Of a DNA stretch of 64,000 nt, positions 24,145 through 32,943 are shown in pieces. Positions within the stretch are counted from its first letter, which is position 1; every line of letters starts with the position of its first letter. The notes beneath the pieces are model-generated. The model did no database searches and was not told where the DNA came from. It saw only the letters and a program-made list of their open reading frames with translations. Both the position numbers and the translations under genes were made by a program. Origin of the DNA: Gaiella occulta (GTDB taxonomy: Bacteria > Actinomycetota > Thermoleophilia > Gaiellales > Gaiellaceae); the NCBI RefSeq assembly GCF_003351045.1, contig NZ_QQZY01000003.1:62001-126000 (forward strand), read 5' to 3'.

Positions 24145-24150
24145 TAGGAT
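24145..24150 (+). promoter_or_regulatory. -10 box for the 24160 gene
   Basis: TAGGAT, 9 nt before ATG 24160, with no ribosome site. It suggests that a new transcript starts after the cassette. Confidence 0.45.
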
Positions 24151-24159
24151 GGCTGGCGC

Positions 24160-24414
24160 ATGGTCTGGGAGATCGTCTTCATGCTGCTGATCCTGAAAAT
24201 CCCCATCGTCTATCTCTGCGTCGTCGTCTGGTGGGCGATCAAGGCAGAGCCGCTGCCGGCCGAACCGGCGCCGCTCGTTCCCGTCGACGACACGCCGCCG
24301 GGCGGCGCGCTGGCGCGCTCCGGCACCGTGCGTGCGCGCAGGCCTGTCAGGCCGCGGCCGAGCCGCAGGCCCGGCCGGTCGCCTCGCAGCGCACGCGCGG
24401 AGGTGCGCCGGTGA
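24160..24414 (+). CDS. small membrane-anchored protein with Pro/Arg-rich tail
   Basis: An 84-residue protein. Residues 2-26 are one hydrophobic helix (VWEIVFMLLILKIPIVYLCV), residues 29-50 are Pro/Glu-rich, and the tail after 55 is strongly basic (repeated R-R-P). The tail probably contacts nucleic acid, phospholipid or teichoic-type polymers in the cytosol or at the membrane. Its end overlaps the next GTG (GTGA), so the two genes form a pair. Function unknown. Confidence 0.55.
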   Translation: MVWEIVFMLLILKIPIVYLCVVVWWAIKAEPLPAEPAPLVPVDDTPPGGALARSGTVRARRPVRPRPSRRPGRSPRSARAEVRR

Positions 24415-24701
24415 GCGCCGTGGACGAGCGGAGGGAGCGCTACACGGCCGTCGACGCCGTCGCCGGCCTGCTCGGCGTCGCGTCGGTGGCGCTGTCGGGA
24501 ATCGCGATGGGCATGGGCCTGATCCTCGAGCTCGAGGCGCGCCCCGCGCGCACCGCTCCGATCGCGATCATCCTCGCGCTCGTCGTCGCGCGCATGAGCC
24601 CGCGCTACGAGAAGCTCGCCCTCAAGGCAGCCCTGTTTGCCATGCTCGCCTGGGTGGTCGGAATGACTCTCGCGGTCATCACCGGAAACCCGCTCATCTG
24701 A
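24411..24701 (+). CDS. small three-helix membrane protein
   Basis: A 96-residue protein starting at GTG 24411 inside the end of the preceding gene. After a charged N-terminus (VDERRERYTAVDA) come three hydrophobic segments at about 16-40, 48-62 and 72-92, with the positive loop RMSPRYEK between the second and third. No family is recognised. Confidence 0.6.
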   Translation: MSAVDERRERYTAVDAVAGLLGVASVALSGIAMGMGLILELEARPARTAPIAIILALVVARMSPRYEKLALKAALFAMLAWVVGMTLAVITGNPLI

Positions 24702-24792
24702 GCCTGCATCCGCCGCGCAGACGCTTGCCGGACGGCGCCCTCGAACGGATCCCGGCACGTGTCCGCCCGGCGGGGAGCGATACGACCGCTGG

Positions 24793-24798
24793 TACAAC
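24793..24798 (+). promoter_or_regulatory. possible leaderless -10 box for sucA
   Basis: TACAAC followed by 7 nt and ATG 24806; no ribosome site is present. Confidence 0.4.
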
Positions 24799-24805
24799 AC
24801 CTTCG

Positions 24806-27727
24806 ATGAGCGCAACCGATCGGTCAGGGCTCAATGCCGGCTACGTCGCCCAGATGCTCGAGGACTACCTCGACGCGCCGGGGGCCGTGCCGCCCGAGTG
24901 GCGGGCGCTGTTCGAGGGCGAGCCGCAGGCCGCCGTGGCGGCGCTGCCCGGCCTTTCGCGTCTGATCGGGTCGCGCGATGGGGACGGGAACGGCCTGGTC
25001 TCCCCGCCCGCGCCGGCCCCGCCGCCGTCCGTGGCCTTCCCGCCGCCGGCTCCCGCCGGGCAGGCGAGCACGCCGCAGCCCACCCCCGAGCCGTCCCGCA
25101 CGCCGGCCGCCGTCGACGAGACGCTCCTCGGCGGCGTCGCGGCGGCGATGGCTCTTGTCAAGGCCTACCGGATGCACGGCCATCTGGCGGCGCATCTCGA
25201 CCCGCTCGGGTCGGAGCCCCCCGGCGACCCGGCGCTCGACGAGTCGCGACTCCTGCCCCCGCTCACGCCCGAGCTGCAGGCGCGCATCCCGGCGTCGCTC
25301 CTGCGCCTCTACGTCCCCGGCGACACGCTGCTCGAGGCGCTCCCGCGCCTGCGCGAGGTCTACACCGGCACGATCGCCTACGAGATCGAGCACATCTCCG
25401 ACCACGCCGAGCGCGTCTGGCTGCGGCAGGCGATCGAATCGGGGCGCTTTCGCCGCCCTCTCAGCCCGGACGAGCGCAAGGCGCTGCTGCGCCGGATCTC
25501 CCAGGCGGAGGGCTTCGAGCAGTATCTCCGCCGCTCCTTCCTCGGCCAGAAGCAGTTCTCGCTCGAGGGTCTCGAGGCGCTCGTGCCGATGCTCGACGAG
25601 ACGATCGCGCTCGCAGCCGAAGCGGGCGCGCACGAGGTCGTGATCGGAATGGCGCATCGCGGCCGCCTCAACGCGCTCGTCCACACGGTCGGGCGCTCGT
25701 ACGAGTCGATCCTGCGCGAGTTCGAGGGCGAGCGCTCGATCGACGCGCTCGTCGTCGATCCGGAAGGCGGCACCGGCGACGTCAAGTACCACCTTCCCGC
25801 GTCCGGCACGCGTACGACGCCGGCGGGCGAGATCGAGGTGACGATCGTTCCCAACCCGAGCCACCTGGAGGCGGTGGGGCCGGTCGTCGAGGGCCGGGCG
25901 CGTGCGCAGCAGACCGACCGCTCCGGCGGCGCGGGGCTGCACGACCCGTCGGTCGCGCTCCCCGTTCTCATCCACGGCGACGCAGCCTTCCCCGGCCAGG
26001 GCGTCGTCGCCGAGACGCTCAACCTGCAGGCGCTCGAGGGCTACGCCACCGGCGGCACCCTGCACCTGATCACGAACAACCAGGTCGGCTACACGACCGA
26101 CCCGACCGAGAGCCGCTCGACCCGCTATTCGAGCGATCTCGCCAAGGGCTTCGACGTGCCGATCGTGCACGTCAACGCCGACGATCCCGAGGCGGCCCTG
26201 TCGGCCGTCCGGCTCGCGCTCGCCTTCCGCGAGGAGTTCGGCCACGACGTCGTCATCGACCTCGTCGGCTACCGGCGCTTCGGCCACAACGAGCAGGACG
26301 ACGCGTCGTACACGCAACCGCTGATGGTCGAGCGCATCCAGCGCCAGCCCACGGTGCGCGAGGTCTATGCCGCGCACCTCGTCGCCGACGGCGACGCCAC
26401 GCAGGAGGAGGTGGACGCGTACGTGGGCGACGTGACGGAGACGCTGCGTGCCGCGCACGAGCGCCTGCGGTCGGCCATCGGCCAGGAGCCGGCGGCCGCC
26501 GCCGTGCCGGCCGAGGTGACCGCCGTCACGACGACGGGCGATGCCGTCGTGACGGCGGTGCCGGCAGGCCGTTTGCGCGCGCTCAACGAGCAGCTCCTGA
26601 CGGTGCCGGAGTCGTTCGTCGTCAACGCGAAGCTCGCCAGGCAGCTCGAACGCCGGCGGGCGACGATCGTCGAGGGAGGGATCGACTGGGGCCAGGCCGA
26701 GGCGCTCGCGTTCGGCTCACTGCTCGAGGAGGGCATTCCCGTGCGGCTCTCCGGTCAGGACGCCGAGCGCGGCACGTTCGCGCACCGGCATCTCATGTTC
26801 CACGACCCTGCCACGGGCGAGACCTACGCGCCCATCCAGCACCTGCCCGGCGCCACCGCCTCCTTCGAGGTCTACAACTCCCCGCTCTCCGAGTACGCCC
26901 CGCTCGGCTTCGAGTACGGCTACTCCGTCGCCGCACCCGATGCGCTCGTGCTGTGGGAGGCGCAGTTCGGCGACTTCGTCAACGGCGCCCAGATCGTGAT
27001 CGACCAGTTCCTCGTCGCGGGCCGCTCGAAGTGGGGCCAGACCTCCCGCCTGACGCTGCTCCTGCCCCACGGCTACGAGGGCAACGGCCCCGAGCATTCG
27101 AGCGCGCGCCTCGAGCGGTTCCTGCAGCAGGGTGCCCAGGACAACATCCGTATCGCCAACTGCACGACGGCGGCCCAGTTCTTCCACCTGTTGCGCCGGC
27201 AGGCGCTCGACGCCACCGCGCGGCCGCTCGTCGTGATGACGCCGAAGGGATTGCTGCGCCTCAAGCAGGCCTCGTCGACGCTGCCGGAGCTCTCGGAGGG
27301 AGCGTTCCAGCAGGTGATCGACGACGTCTCCGTCGTCGACCGTGCTGCCGTGCGGCGGCTCGTGCTCTGCAGCGGCAAGGTCTACTACGACATCGTCGGC
27401 CATGAGGAGCGCCCCCGCGCCGTCTCGACCGCCGTCGCCCGCGTGGAGCAGCTGTACCCGTTCCCGGTCGAGGCCCTCGCCGCGCTCGTGGCGTCGTACC
27501 CGGCCCTGACGGAGATCGTGTGGGCGCAGGAGGAGCCGCAGAACATGGGGGCGTGGCGGTCGATCCGCCATCGTCTCGAGGACGCGGCCCGCTCGAGCTC
27601 GTCGCTCAGCGCTGTCTCCTACGTCGGCCGTCCCTGGCGCGCGGCGCCGAGCGAGGGCTATCCGACCGCCCACCAGCGCGAGCAGGACCGCATCGTGCGT
27701 GCGGCGCTCGCCGGCGCCCCCGCCTGA
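24806..27727 (+). CDS. sucA: 2-oxoglutarate dehydrogenase E1 component
   Basis: Thiamine-diphosphate decarboxylase of the 2-oxoglutarate dehydrogenase complex in the TCA cycle, 973 residues. The N-terminal docking segment (NAGYVAQMLEDYL, PPEWRALFE) is followed by a Pro-rich linker (about 65-105). The catalytic part has MAHRGRLNALVHTVGRSYE, NPSHLEAVGPVVEGRARA, HGDAAFPGQGVVAETLNLQ, LITNNQVGYTTDP and the GYRRFGHNEQDD motif. Unlike Mycobacterium/Corynebacterium Kgd it has no fused E2 acyltransferase domain, and no sucB is adjacent. Confidence 0.96.
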   Translation: MSATDRSGLNAGYVAQMLEDYLDAPGAVPPEWRALFEGEPQAAVAALPGLSRLIGSRDGDGNGLVSPPAPAPPPSVAFPPPAPAGQASTPQPTPEPSRTPAAVDETLLGGVAAAMALVKAYRMHGHLAAHLDPLGSEPPGDPALDESRLLPPLTPELQARIPASLLRLYVPGDTLLEALPRLREVYTGTIAYEIEHISDHAERVWLRQAIESGRFRRPLSPDERKALLRRISQAEGFEQYLRRSFLGQKQFSLEGLEALVPMLDETIALAAEAGAHEVVIGMAHRGRLNALVHTVGRSYESILREFEGERSIDALVVDPEGGTGDVKYHLPASGTRTTPAGEIEVTIVPNPSHLEAVGPVVEGRARAQQTDRSGGAGLHDPSVALPVLIHGDAAFPGQGVVAETLNLQALEGYATGGTLHLITNNQVGYTTDPTESRSTRYSSDLAKGFDVPIVHVNADDPEAALSAVRLALAFREEFGHDVVIDLVGYRRFGHNEQDDASYTQPLMVERIQRQPTVREVYAAHLVADGDATQEEVDAYVGDVTETLRAAHERLRSAIGQEPAAAAVPAEVTAVTTTGDAVVTAVPAGRLRALNEQLLTVPESFVVNAKLARQLERRRATIVEGGIDWGQAEALAFGSLLEEGIPVRLSGQDAERGTFAHRHLMFHDPATGETYAPIQHLPGATASFEVYNSPLSEYAPLGFEYGYSVAAPDALVLWEAQFGDFVNGAQIVIDQFLVAGRSKWGQTSRLTLLLPHGYEGNGPEHSSARLERFLQQGAQDNIRIANCTTAAQFFHLLRRQALDATARPLVVMTPKGLLRLKQASSTLPELSEGAFQQVIDDVSVVDRAAVRRLVLCSGKVYYDIVGHEERPRAVSTAVARVEQLYPFPVEALAALVASYPALTEIVWAQEEPQNMGAWRSIRHRLEDAARSSSSLSAVSYVGRPWRAAPSEGYPTAHQREQDRIVRAALAGAPA

Positions 27728-27730
27728 CGG

Positions 27731-27904
27731 CTACGGCTTCTTGCGGGCGCGCGTCTTCGCGACCGCCGCGAGGGCGGCGGCCGCCGCGGGGCCGTGCCTG
27801 CGCGCGGCGTCGAGAAGCTGGCGCCGCTGCTTGGCCGGCAGCCTCCGCCAGGCCTTGTAGAGCAGGAAGCCCGCCGAGACCGGGTTCGTGGGAAGGCGTG
27901 GCAT
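27731..27904 (-). CDS. small basic conserved-type protein
   Basis: A 57-residue, Arg/Ala-rich protein (SAGFLLYKAWRRLPAKQRRQ, then LLDAARRHGPAAAAALAAVA and a basic end RARKKP). It converges on sucA with 3 nt between the stops. An upstream ATG would add 6 residues. The basic helical composition suggests nucleic-acid binding or ribosome association, but no family is recognised. Confidence 0.5.
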   Translation of the reverse strand: MPRLPTNPVSAGFLLYKAWRRLPAKQRRQLLDAARRHGPAAAAALAAVAKTRARKKP

Positions 27905-27953
27905 GAGCAGATGGTGACACATGCCCGCCGCTGCGCGCGGCGAAACGGTTCGC

Positions 27954-27981
27954 TTGCAGGCACATCGTGGTCGGCTAGACT
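27954..27981 (+). promoter_or_regulatory. sigma-70-type promoter for the 28027 gene
   Basis: TTGCAG at 27954-27959, 16-bp spacer, TAGACT at 27976-27981, start about 40 nt before the ATG. Confidence 0.6.
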
Positions 27982-28026
27982 CTTCACCTGGCGTTCTGCA
28001 GCCCTGTCCCCGACCCGGGAGGCCAT

Positions 28027-28350
28027 ATGCCGGTCGAAACCCACTCGTACTTCGCAAGCGTGATCCAGGACCACCTGGAGCTCAAGAGGCGCAATGCCGA
28101 TCTCGACGGCAACATGCCGCTCGACCGGTACCAGATCGAGGATCCGTTCGAGAACCATCCGCTGTTCAAGTCCGAGGAGCAGGCGCGCCTCGAGGAGACG
28201 CTCGACGGCGAGCCCGCCGCGGAGCTTCGCTCGGCAGCGCTGCCCTGGCCGGGCCAGGAGTTGACGAAGGACGCCGTTTCCCTCGAGGGCCCGGCGCTGG
28301 ACGAGGATCTGTGGGGGCGGTCTCCCCGCGATTTCGACTGGGGCGAGTGA
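28027..28350 (+). CDS. acidic hypothetical protein
   Basis: A 107-residue soluble protein, rich in Glu/Asp and Pro, with segments THSYFASVIQDHLELKRRNADL and DRYQIEDPFENHPLFKSEEQARLEE and a C-terminal acidic end RSPRDFDWGE. GGGAGG at 28018-28023 precedes the ATG closely. It has its own promoter and is followed by two hairpins, so it is a monocistronic gene. No family is recognised. Confidence 0.65.
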   Translation: MPVETHSYFASVIQDHLELKRRNADLDGNMPLDRYQIEDPFENHPLFKSEEQARLEETLDGEPAAELRSAALPWPGQELTKDAVSLEGPALDEDLWGRSPRDFDWGE

Positions 28351-28370
28351 GCGTCCTCTGACGGACGCTC
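28349..28370 (+). terminator. hairpin overlapping the stop of the 28027 gene
   Basis: A perfect 8-bp stem, 28349-28356 with 28363-28370, loop TCTGAC. Confidence 0.5.
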
Positions 28371-28375
28371 GGACT

Positions 28376-28401
28376 GCACGCCAGGCATGTGCCTGGCGTG
28401 C
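28376..28401 (+). terminator. second terminator hairpin after the 28027 gene
   Basis: A perfect 11-bp stem, 28376-28386 with 28391-28401, loop ATGT, 5 nt after the first hairpin. Confidence 0.6.
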
Positions 28402-28450
28402 GCCTCGCAGGTGCAGCAGCGATGCGCGGCTGCGACGGGGATCGGTCGGG

Positions 28451-28456
28451 TAGGCT
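28451..28456 (+). promoter_or_regulatory. leaderless -10 box for the truncated aminopeptidase
   Basis: TAGGCT, exactly 6 nt, then GTG 28463. Confidence 0.55.
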
Positions 28457-28462
28457 CGCGCG

Positions 28463-28852
28463 GTGACTCCCGACGAGCGCTTGCGGCGCTACGCCGAGTT
28501 GGCCGTCCGCGTCGGCGCCGACGTGCAGCCGGGCCAGGAGGTCGTCGTGGGGTGCCAGGTCGAACACGCCGGCAACGCCCGCGCCGTCTTCCGCGAGGCG
28601 TACCGGGCGGGCGCGAAGCGGGTCACCGTGCGCTACGTCGATCAGCATCTGCGGCGCGCCGCCATCGAGCTCGGGCCCGCGGAGATGCTCGGCAAGACGC
28701 CCGCCTTCATGCTCGAGTGGATCCGCTCGTGGCGCGAGGAGCGGCCTGCGCTGATCCAGCTCACGGGCGATGCCGAGCCGGACGTCGATGGGCTCGACGG
28801 CGACGGCCGCGCAACGCCGATCATGCGCGACGACGTCTGGGTGCTCTCCTGA
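28463..28852 (+). pseudogene. N-terminal remnant of an M29-family aminopeptidase
   Basis: Residues 1-105 of this 129-residue frame match the N-terminus of AmpS/PepS/AmpT-type metallo-aminopeptidases (RLRRYAELAVRVGADVQPGQ, FREAYRAGAKRVTVRYVDQH, ELGPAEML, LIQLTGDAEP). Intact members are about 370-410 residues long. Here the homology ends near residue 108 and a short unrelated tail (GRATPIMRDDVWVLS) runs to a stop. The catalytic domain with its zinc ligands is absent, so no peptidase activity is expected. The promoter is intact. The product may be a dead remnant or may retain a non-enzymatic role. Confidence 0.75.
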
Positions 28853-28876
28853 GCGCGAGCGGCTGCTGCCTTCCCG

Positions 28877-30631
28877 TCAGGCGACTCTGCGGGCGAGCGA
28901 GCCGTCGAAGGTCTCGGCAAGACGCCTGAACGGCCCGTCCGTGGCGAGCAGCTCGGCCTCGCTGCCGCGCTGGGCGATGCGCCCCTTCTCGATCACGAGG
29001 ATCTCGTCGGCCCGCCGCACCGTCGCCAGGCGATGGGCGATGATGATCGACGTGCGCCCGCGCAGGAGCGTGTCGAACGCCCGCTCGATGAGGATCTCGC
29101 TCGGCCGGTCGATGTTCGAGGTCGCCTCGTCGAGAATGAGGATGCGCGGGTCGGCGAGCAGCGCGCGGGCGATCGAGATCAGCTGCCGCTCGCCCGCCGA
29201 CAGGCCGGCGCCCCCCTCGCGTACGACGTGCTGGAGGCCCTCCTCGAAGCGCGCCGCGACACGGTCGACGCCGATCGCTCGCGCGGCCGCCTCGACCTCC
29301 TCGTCGCGCGCCTCGGGGCGGCCGAAGCGGATGTTGTCGGCGATCGTGCCGCTGAACAGGAACGGGTCCTGCAGCACGACGCCGAGCTGGCGCCGGTAGG
29401 AGCGAAGCTGCACGTCGCGCAGGTCGGTGCCGTCGACGCGGACGGCGCCCTCGAGGGGGTCGTAGAAGCGGGCGATCAGCTTCGCCATCGTCGACTTGCC
29501 GCCGCCCGACTCGCCGACGAGCGCGATGCAGCCGCCCTCGGGCACCTCGATCGAGATGTCGTGGACGACCGGTTCCTCGCCGTAGGCGAAGACGACGCCG
29601 TCGAGCTGGACGCGGCCGCCGATGCGGCCGATCGGCCGTGCGCCGGGCCGGTCGCCGATCTCCTGGTCGGCGTCGAGGACGGTGGAGATCTTGCCCATCG
29701 CCGCGCTCGCCGCCTGCACCTGGCCGTACAGCTCCGACAGCTCCTGCAGCGGCTGGAACACGAGCTGCAGCATGCCGACGGCCGCGATCAGCGTCCCGAT
29801 CCTGAGCGAGCCGCCGTCGATCAGCTTCGCTCCCGCGAAGAGGACGAACACCGTTGCGGTGACTCCGAGGAACTCGATCGCCGGGAAGAAGAACGACGAC
29901 AGCTTCTGCGCATGGAGGTTGGAGACGCGGTTCGCCTCGTTGAGCTCGGCGAACTCGCTCTGGAATGCGCGCTCGCGGTTGAACGCCTGCACGACCGCCA
30001 TGCCCGACACCGACTCGGCGAGCTGCGCGGTGACGGCGGCGATTCGCGTGCGCACGTCGGAGAACGCGATGTGCGACGTTCGCTGGAACCATCGCGTCAC
30101 GAGGATCCCGGGAGGAAGCACGAGCAGCGCCACGAGGCCGAGGCGCCAGTCGAGCAGGAACAGCCCGCCGACCGCGGCGACGAGCGTGAGCGAGTTGACG
30201 ACGAGCGTCGTCAGGCCCTGGTTGAGCACATCGGAGAGCGCGTCCACGTCGGACGTGAGTCGCGCGATGATCCAGCCGGCCTTCTGCTGCGAGAAGTAGC
30301 GCAGCGACAGAGACGTCAGATGGTCGAAGAGGTCGCGGCGAAGGTCGAGCACGGCGCGCTGCCCCATGCCGGCGAGCATGATCCAGGTGGTCGTGCCGAG
30401 CGCCCAGGCGGCGACGCCGACGGCGATGTACGCAGCGACGTCGAGGCGCAGCCGCGCGGGATCGGAGGCGCGGATGCCGTTGTCGATCGCGTCGCCGACG
30501 ATCGTCCAGCCGGCGACCGGCGCCGCGGCCGAGACGGCGGCGAGCAGCATGATCAGCGCCAGCCGCCGCCGCCGGCCCGCCGTGTAGGGCCAGAGGCGCG
30601 AGAGCCCGCTTCGTCTCGCCTCAGGCTGCAA
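28877..30631 (-). CDS. ABC exporter subunit with canonical ATPase site
   Basis: A 584-residue half-transporter (six-helix membrane domain, then ATPase domain) of the multidrug/lipid exporter type. The nucleotide-binding domain has Walker A GESGGGKST, signature LSAGERQLISIARALL, Walker B ILILDEATSNID and the switch His in IIIAHRLATV. It overlaps its partner gene by 11 nt, and the partner has a degenerate site, so the pair should form a heterodimeric exporter like TM287/288 or BmrCD. Substrate unknown. Confidence 0.92.
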   Translation of the reverse strand: MQPEARRSGLSRLWPYTAGRRRRLALIMLLAAVSAAAPVAGWTIVGDAIDNGIRASDPARLRLDVAAYIAVGVAAWALGTTTWIMLAGMGQRAVLDLRRDLFDHLTSLSLRYFSQQKAGWIIARLTSDVDALSDVLNQGLTTLVVNSLTLVAAVGGLFLLDWRLGLVALLVLPPGILVTRWFQRTSHIAFSDVRTRIAAVTAQLAESVSGMAVVQAFNRERAFQSEFAELNEANRVSNLHAQKLSSFFFPAIEFLGVTATVFVLFAGAKLIDGGSLRIGTLIAAVGMLQLVFQPLQELSELYGQVQAASAAMGKISTVLDADQEIGDRPGARPIGRIGGRVQLDGVVFAYGEEPVVHDISIEVPEGGCIALVGESGGGKSTMAKLIARFYDPLEGAVRVDGTDLRDVQLRSYRRQLGVVLQDPFLFSGTIADNIRFGRPEARDEEVEAAARAIGVDRVAARFEEGLQHVVREGGAGLSAGERQLISIARALLADPRILILDEATSNIDRPSEILIERAFDTLLRGRTSIIIAHRLATVRRADEILVIEKGRIAQRGSEAELLATDGPFRRLAETFDGSLARRVA

Positions 30632-32378
30632 GGGCTTCGTCTCCGAACAGTTCGGCGAACGCGCCGCCGGCGCGGATCAGGTCCTGCGGCAGGCCGCTCT
30701 CGACGATGCGCCCGTCACGCAGCACGAGCGCACGGTCGGCGACGAGCACCGTCGACAGCCGCTGGCCCGCGATGAGGACGGTGCGGCCGGCGACGGCGGA
30801 ACGCAGGTTGGCGACGAGGTGGCGCTCGGTCTCCGTATCGACGGCCGACATCGGGTCGTCGAGCACGATCACGCGGGCGCCGGCGATGAGCGCGCGCGCG
30901 AGGGCGACGCGCTGGCGCTGGCCTCCGGAGAGGTTGACCCCGCGCTCGCCGATGAGCGTGTCGTACCCGTCGGGCAGCCCGTCGACGAAGGCGGCCACGC
31001 CCGCCGCCTCGCACGCGGCGAGCACCTCCTCCCAGTCGGCGTCGGGCCGGGCGGCGAGCAGGTTGTCGCGCAGCGGCACCGAGAACAGCACCGCCTTCTG
31101 GGTCACGAGCGCGACCGAGCGCCGCAGTCCCGCCAGGGCCAGATCGCGGCTGTCGACGCCGCCGAGCAGCACGCGTCCGGCGCTCGGGTCGTAGAAGCGG
31201 GGGACGAGATTGAGGAGTGACGTCTTGCCGGCCCCGGTGGCGCCGCACACGGCCACGATCTCGCCCGGCTCGATCTCGAGGTCGACGCCCGACAGCACCT
31301 CGGAGCCGGTGCCGTAGCGAAAGCGCACGCCCTCCATCCGCACGGCGAGCGGGCCGTCCGGGAGCGCCGCCGGGTCGGGGCGCTCGGCGAGCGGCTCGAT
31401 GCCGTCGAGCCAGGCGAAGCCCCGCGACGCGGCCGCGGTGGCGCGCTGGCCGAGGTTGATGATCCAGCCGAGCGCCTCGAGCGGCCACACGAGCTGTAGC
31501 AGCAGCGTGATGAAGAGCGTGAACTGGCCGATCGTCAGCGTCCCGGCGATCGCCTCGCGGCCGCCGAAGTAGAGGACGGCGGCGATCCCGAGCAAGGGCA
31601 GGAAGATGAGGCCCGGCAGGAAGCGCGACTCGACGCCCGCCTGCCGCATCGTCTCGGCGCGCACGGCCTCCGCCCGCGTGCCGAAGCGCGCGCGGACGTC
31701 GTCCTCGCGACCGAACGCCTGCACCATCTCGATGCCGACGACCGCCTCGTCGGATGCCTCGGTCAGATGGCCCTTGCGTGCCTGCACCGCGCGCGAGATG
31801 GGGAACACCTTGTGCGCGAACACGTAGGTGAGGACGGCGATCGGCGGCATCGCGAGCGCCGCGTAGAGCGCGAGCCGCGCGTTCACGCTCGTCAGCACGA
31901 TCGCGGCGCCGACGAGCATCATCACGCTCTGCAGCGCCTGCACGACGCCCCAGCCGATGAAGTAGCGCACCGGGTAGATGTCGTTCGTCGCCCGCGAGAT
32001 CACCTCGCCGGTGGCGTGGCGGTCGTAGAAGGCGCGCGGGTAGGTGAGATAGGCGTCGTAGAGCTTCTCGCGCAGCCGCGCCTCGACGGCGATGCCGACG
32101 CGCGCAGTCGCATAGCGGCGCGCGAAGTTGAACGCGAAGCGCAGCGCGGCAACGACGAGGATCGCCGCGAGGGTGGGAAGGAGGAGGCGCTTCTCGCCAC
32201 CGTCGATGGCGCGGTCGATCGTGCGCTGGATCAGGACCGGGATCAGCAGCGAGAGCCCGGTGAACACGAGCGCGCACGCGAGCCCGAGCGCGACCATGCG
32301 CCGCTGCTCCCACCACAGCGGGAACAGGTTGCGCAGGGTCGGCCACAGGGCCAGGTCGGGTGGGTCGACGGTGCTCAC
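30621..32378 (-). CDS. ABC exporter subunit with degenerate ATPase site
   Basis: A 585-residue half-transporter, first gene of the pair. GTG 32378 is chosen because AAAGGAG lies upstream and the sequence then reads STVDPPDLALWPTLRNLFPL; longer in-frame starts add implausible Arg/Pro-rich residues. Walker A is GATGAGKTS and the signature LSGGQRQRVALARAL. The catalytic Glu after Walker B is Asp (VIVLDDPMSAVD) and the switch His is Gln (LIAGQRLST). Such changes mark the non-hydrolysing site of asymmetric heterodimers. Confidence 0.9.
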   Translation of the reverse strand: MSTVDPPDLALWPTLRNLFPLWWEQRRMVALGLACALVFTGLSLLIPVLIQRTIDRAIDGGEKRLLLPTLAAILVVAALRFAFNFARRYATARVGIAVEARLREKLYDAYLTYPRAFYDRHATGEVISRATNDIYPVRYFIGWGVVQALQSVMMLVGAAIVLTSVNARLALYAALAMPPIAVLTYVFAHKVFPISRAVQARKGHLTEASDEAVVGIEMVQAFGREDDVRARFGTRAEAVRAETMRQAGVESRFLPGLIFLPLLGIAAVLYFGGREAIAGTLTIGQFTLFITLLLQLVWPLEALGWIINLGQRATAAASRGFAWLDGIEPLAERPDPAALPDGPLAVRMEGVRFRYGTGSEVLSGVDLEIEPGEIVAVCGATGAGKTSLLNLVPRFYDPSAGRVLLGGVDSRDLALAGLRRSVALVTQKAVLFSVPLRDNLLAARPDADWEEVLAACEAAGVAAFVDGLPDGYDTLIGERGVNLSGGQRQRVALARALIAGARVIVLDDPMSAVDTETERHLVANLRSAVAGRTVLIAGQRLSTVLVADRALVLRDGRIVESGLPQDLIRAGGAFAELFGDEALAA

Positions 32379-32541
32379 GTCGGGTGACGGCTCCTTTGCA
32401 CGGACCGTGGCGGAGAGCTGGGACGGGGGAACGAGCGGCGCCGCCTCGGCCGGGTGCGGGCGGCAGGCCGCCCGGAGCCGGGCTCCGAGGCGGACGGAAG
32501 TCAAGACTATCAGCCGCTTCGGGCCTGACGGCGACGCGCAG

Positions 32542-32943
32542 TCAGTCGTCGCCGGCGAGCTCCGCCGCGAGCAGCGCCAGCGCGAAGCATTGCCATGCGA
32601 GGTCGCCGTCGCCGCGCAGCAGCCGCAGCGCCTCGGTCGCGCCGGCAAGCCCCTCGGCCGCAGGCGCGAGCCCGTCGAGGCCTGCGCGCAGCCGGGCGCG
32701 GGCTGCGGGCGTGTCGATGTCGTCGGCGAGCGCGGTGACGGCACGGCCGTGGAGCTCGAGCGGCCGGCGTGGGTCGCCGCCCGCTGCGAGCAGCAGCTGG
32801 GCGCGCCGCAGCGCCGCGTCGAGCTCGTCGGCGTCGAGGTCGACGGTGCGGCCGGCGAGGAAACAGACGAGCGCCCACTGCTCCTCGGGCTCCGCCTGCT
32901 CGACGGAGGCGAGCCAGTCGCGGATGCCGTGCTCGGTCGTCAC
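32542..32943 (-). CDS. hypothetical helical protein
   Basis: A 133-residue, Ala/Leu/Asp-rich soluble protein (EQWALVCFLAGRTVDLDADE, ALRRAQLLLAAGGDPRRPLE, LAWQCFALALLAAELAG), probably all-alpha and TPR-like in composition. Its GTG overlaps the stop of an upstream 40-residue gene (GTGA), so the two are coupled. The 163-nt gap down to the exporter gene shows no clear promoter. No family is recognised. Confidence 0.6.
   Translation of the reverse strand: MTTEHGIRDWLASVEQAEPEEQWALVCFLAGRTVDLDADELDAALRRAQLLLAAGGDPRRPLELHGRAVTALADDIDTPAARARLRAGLDGLAPAAEGLAGATEALRLLRGDGDLAWQCFALALLAAELAGDD

Noticed and set aside
24824-26458. 544-residue open frame on the minus strand
   Set aside because: Shadow of sucA; no ribosome site and no recognisable domains.
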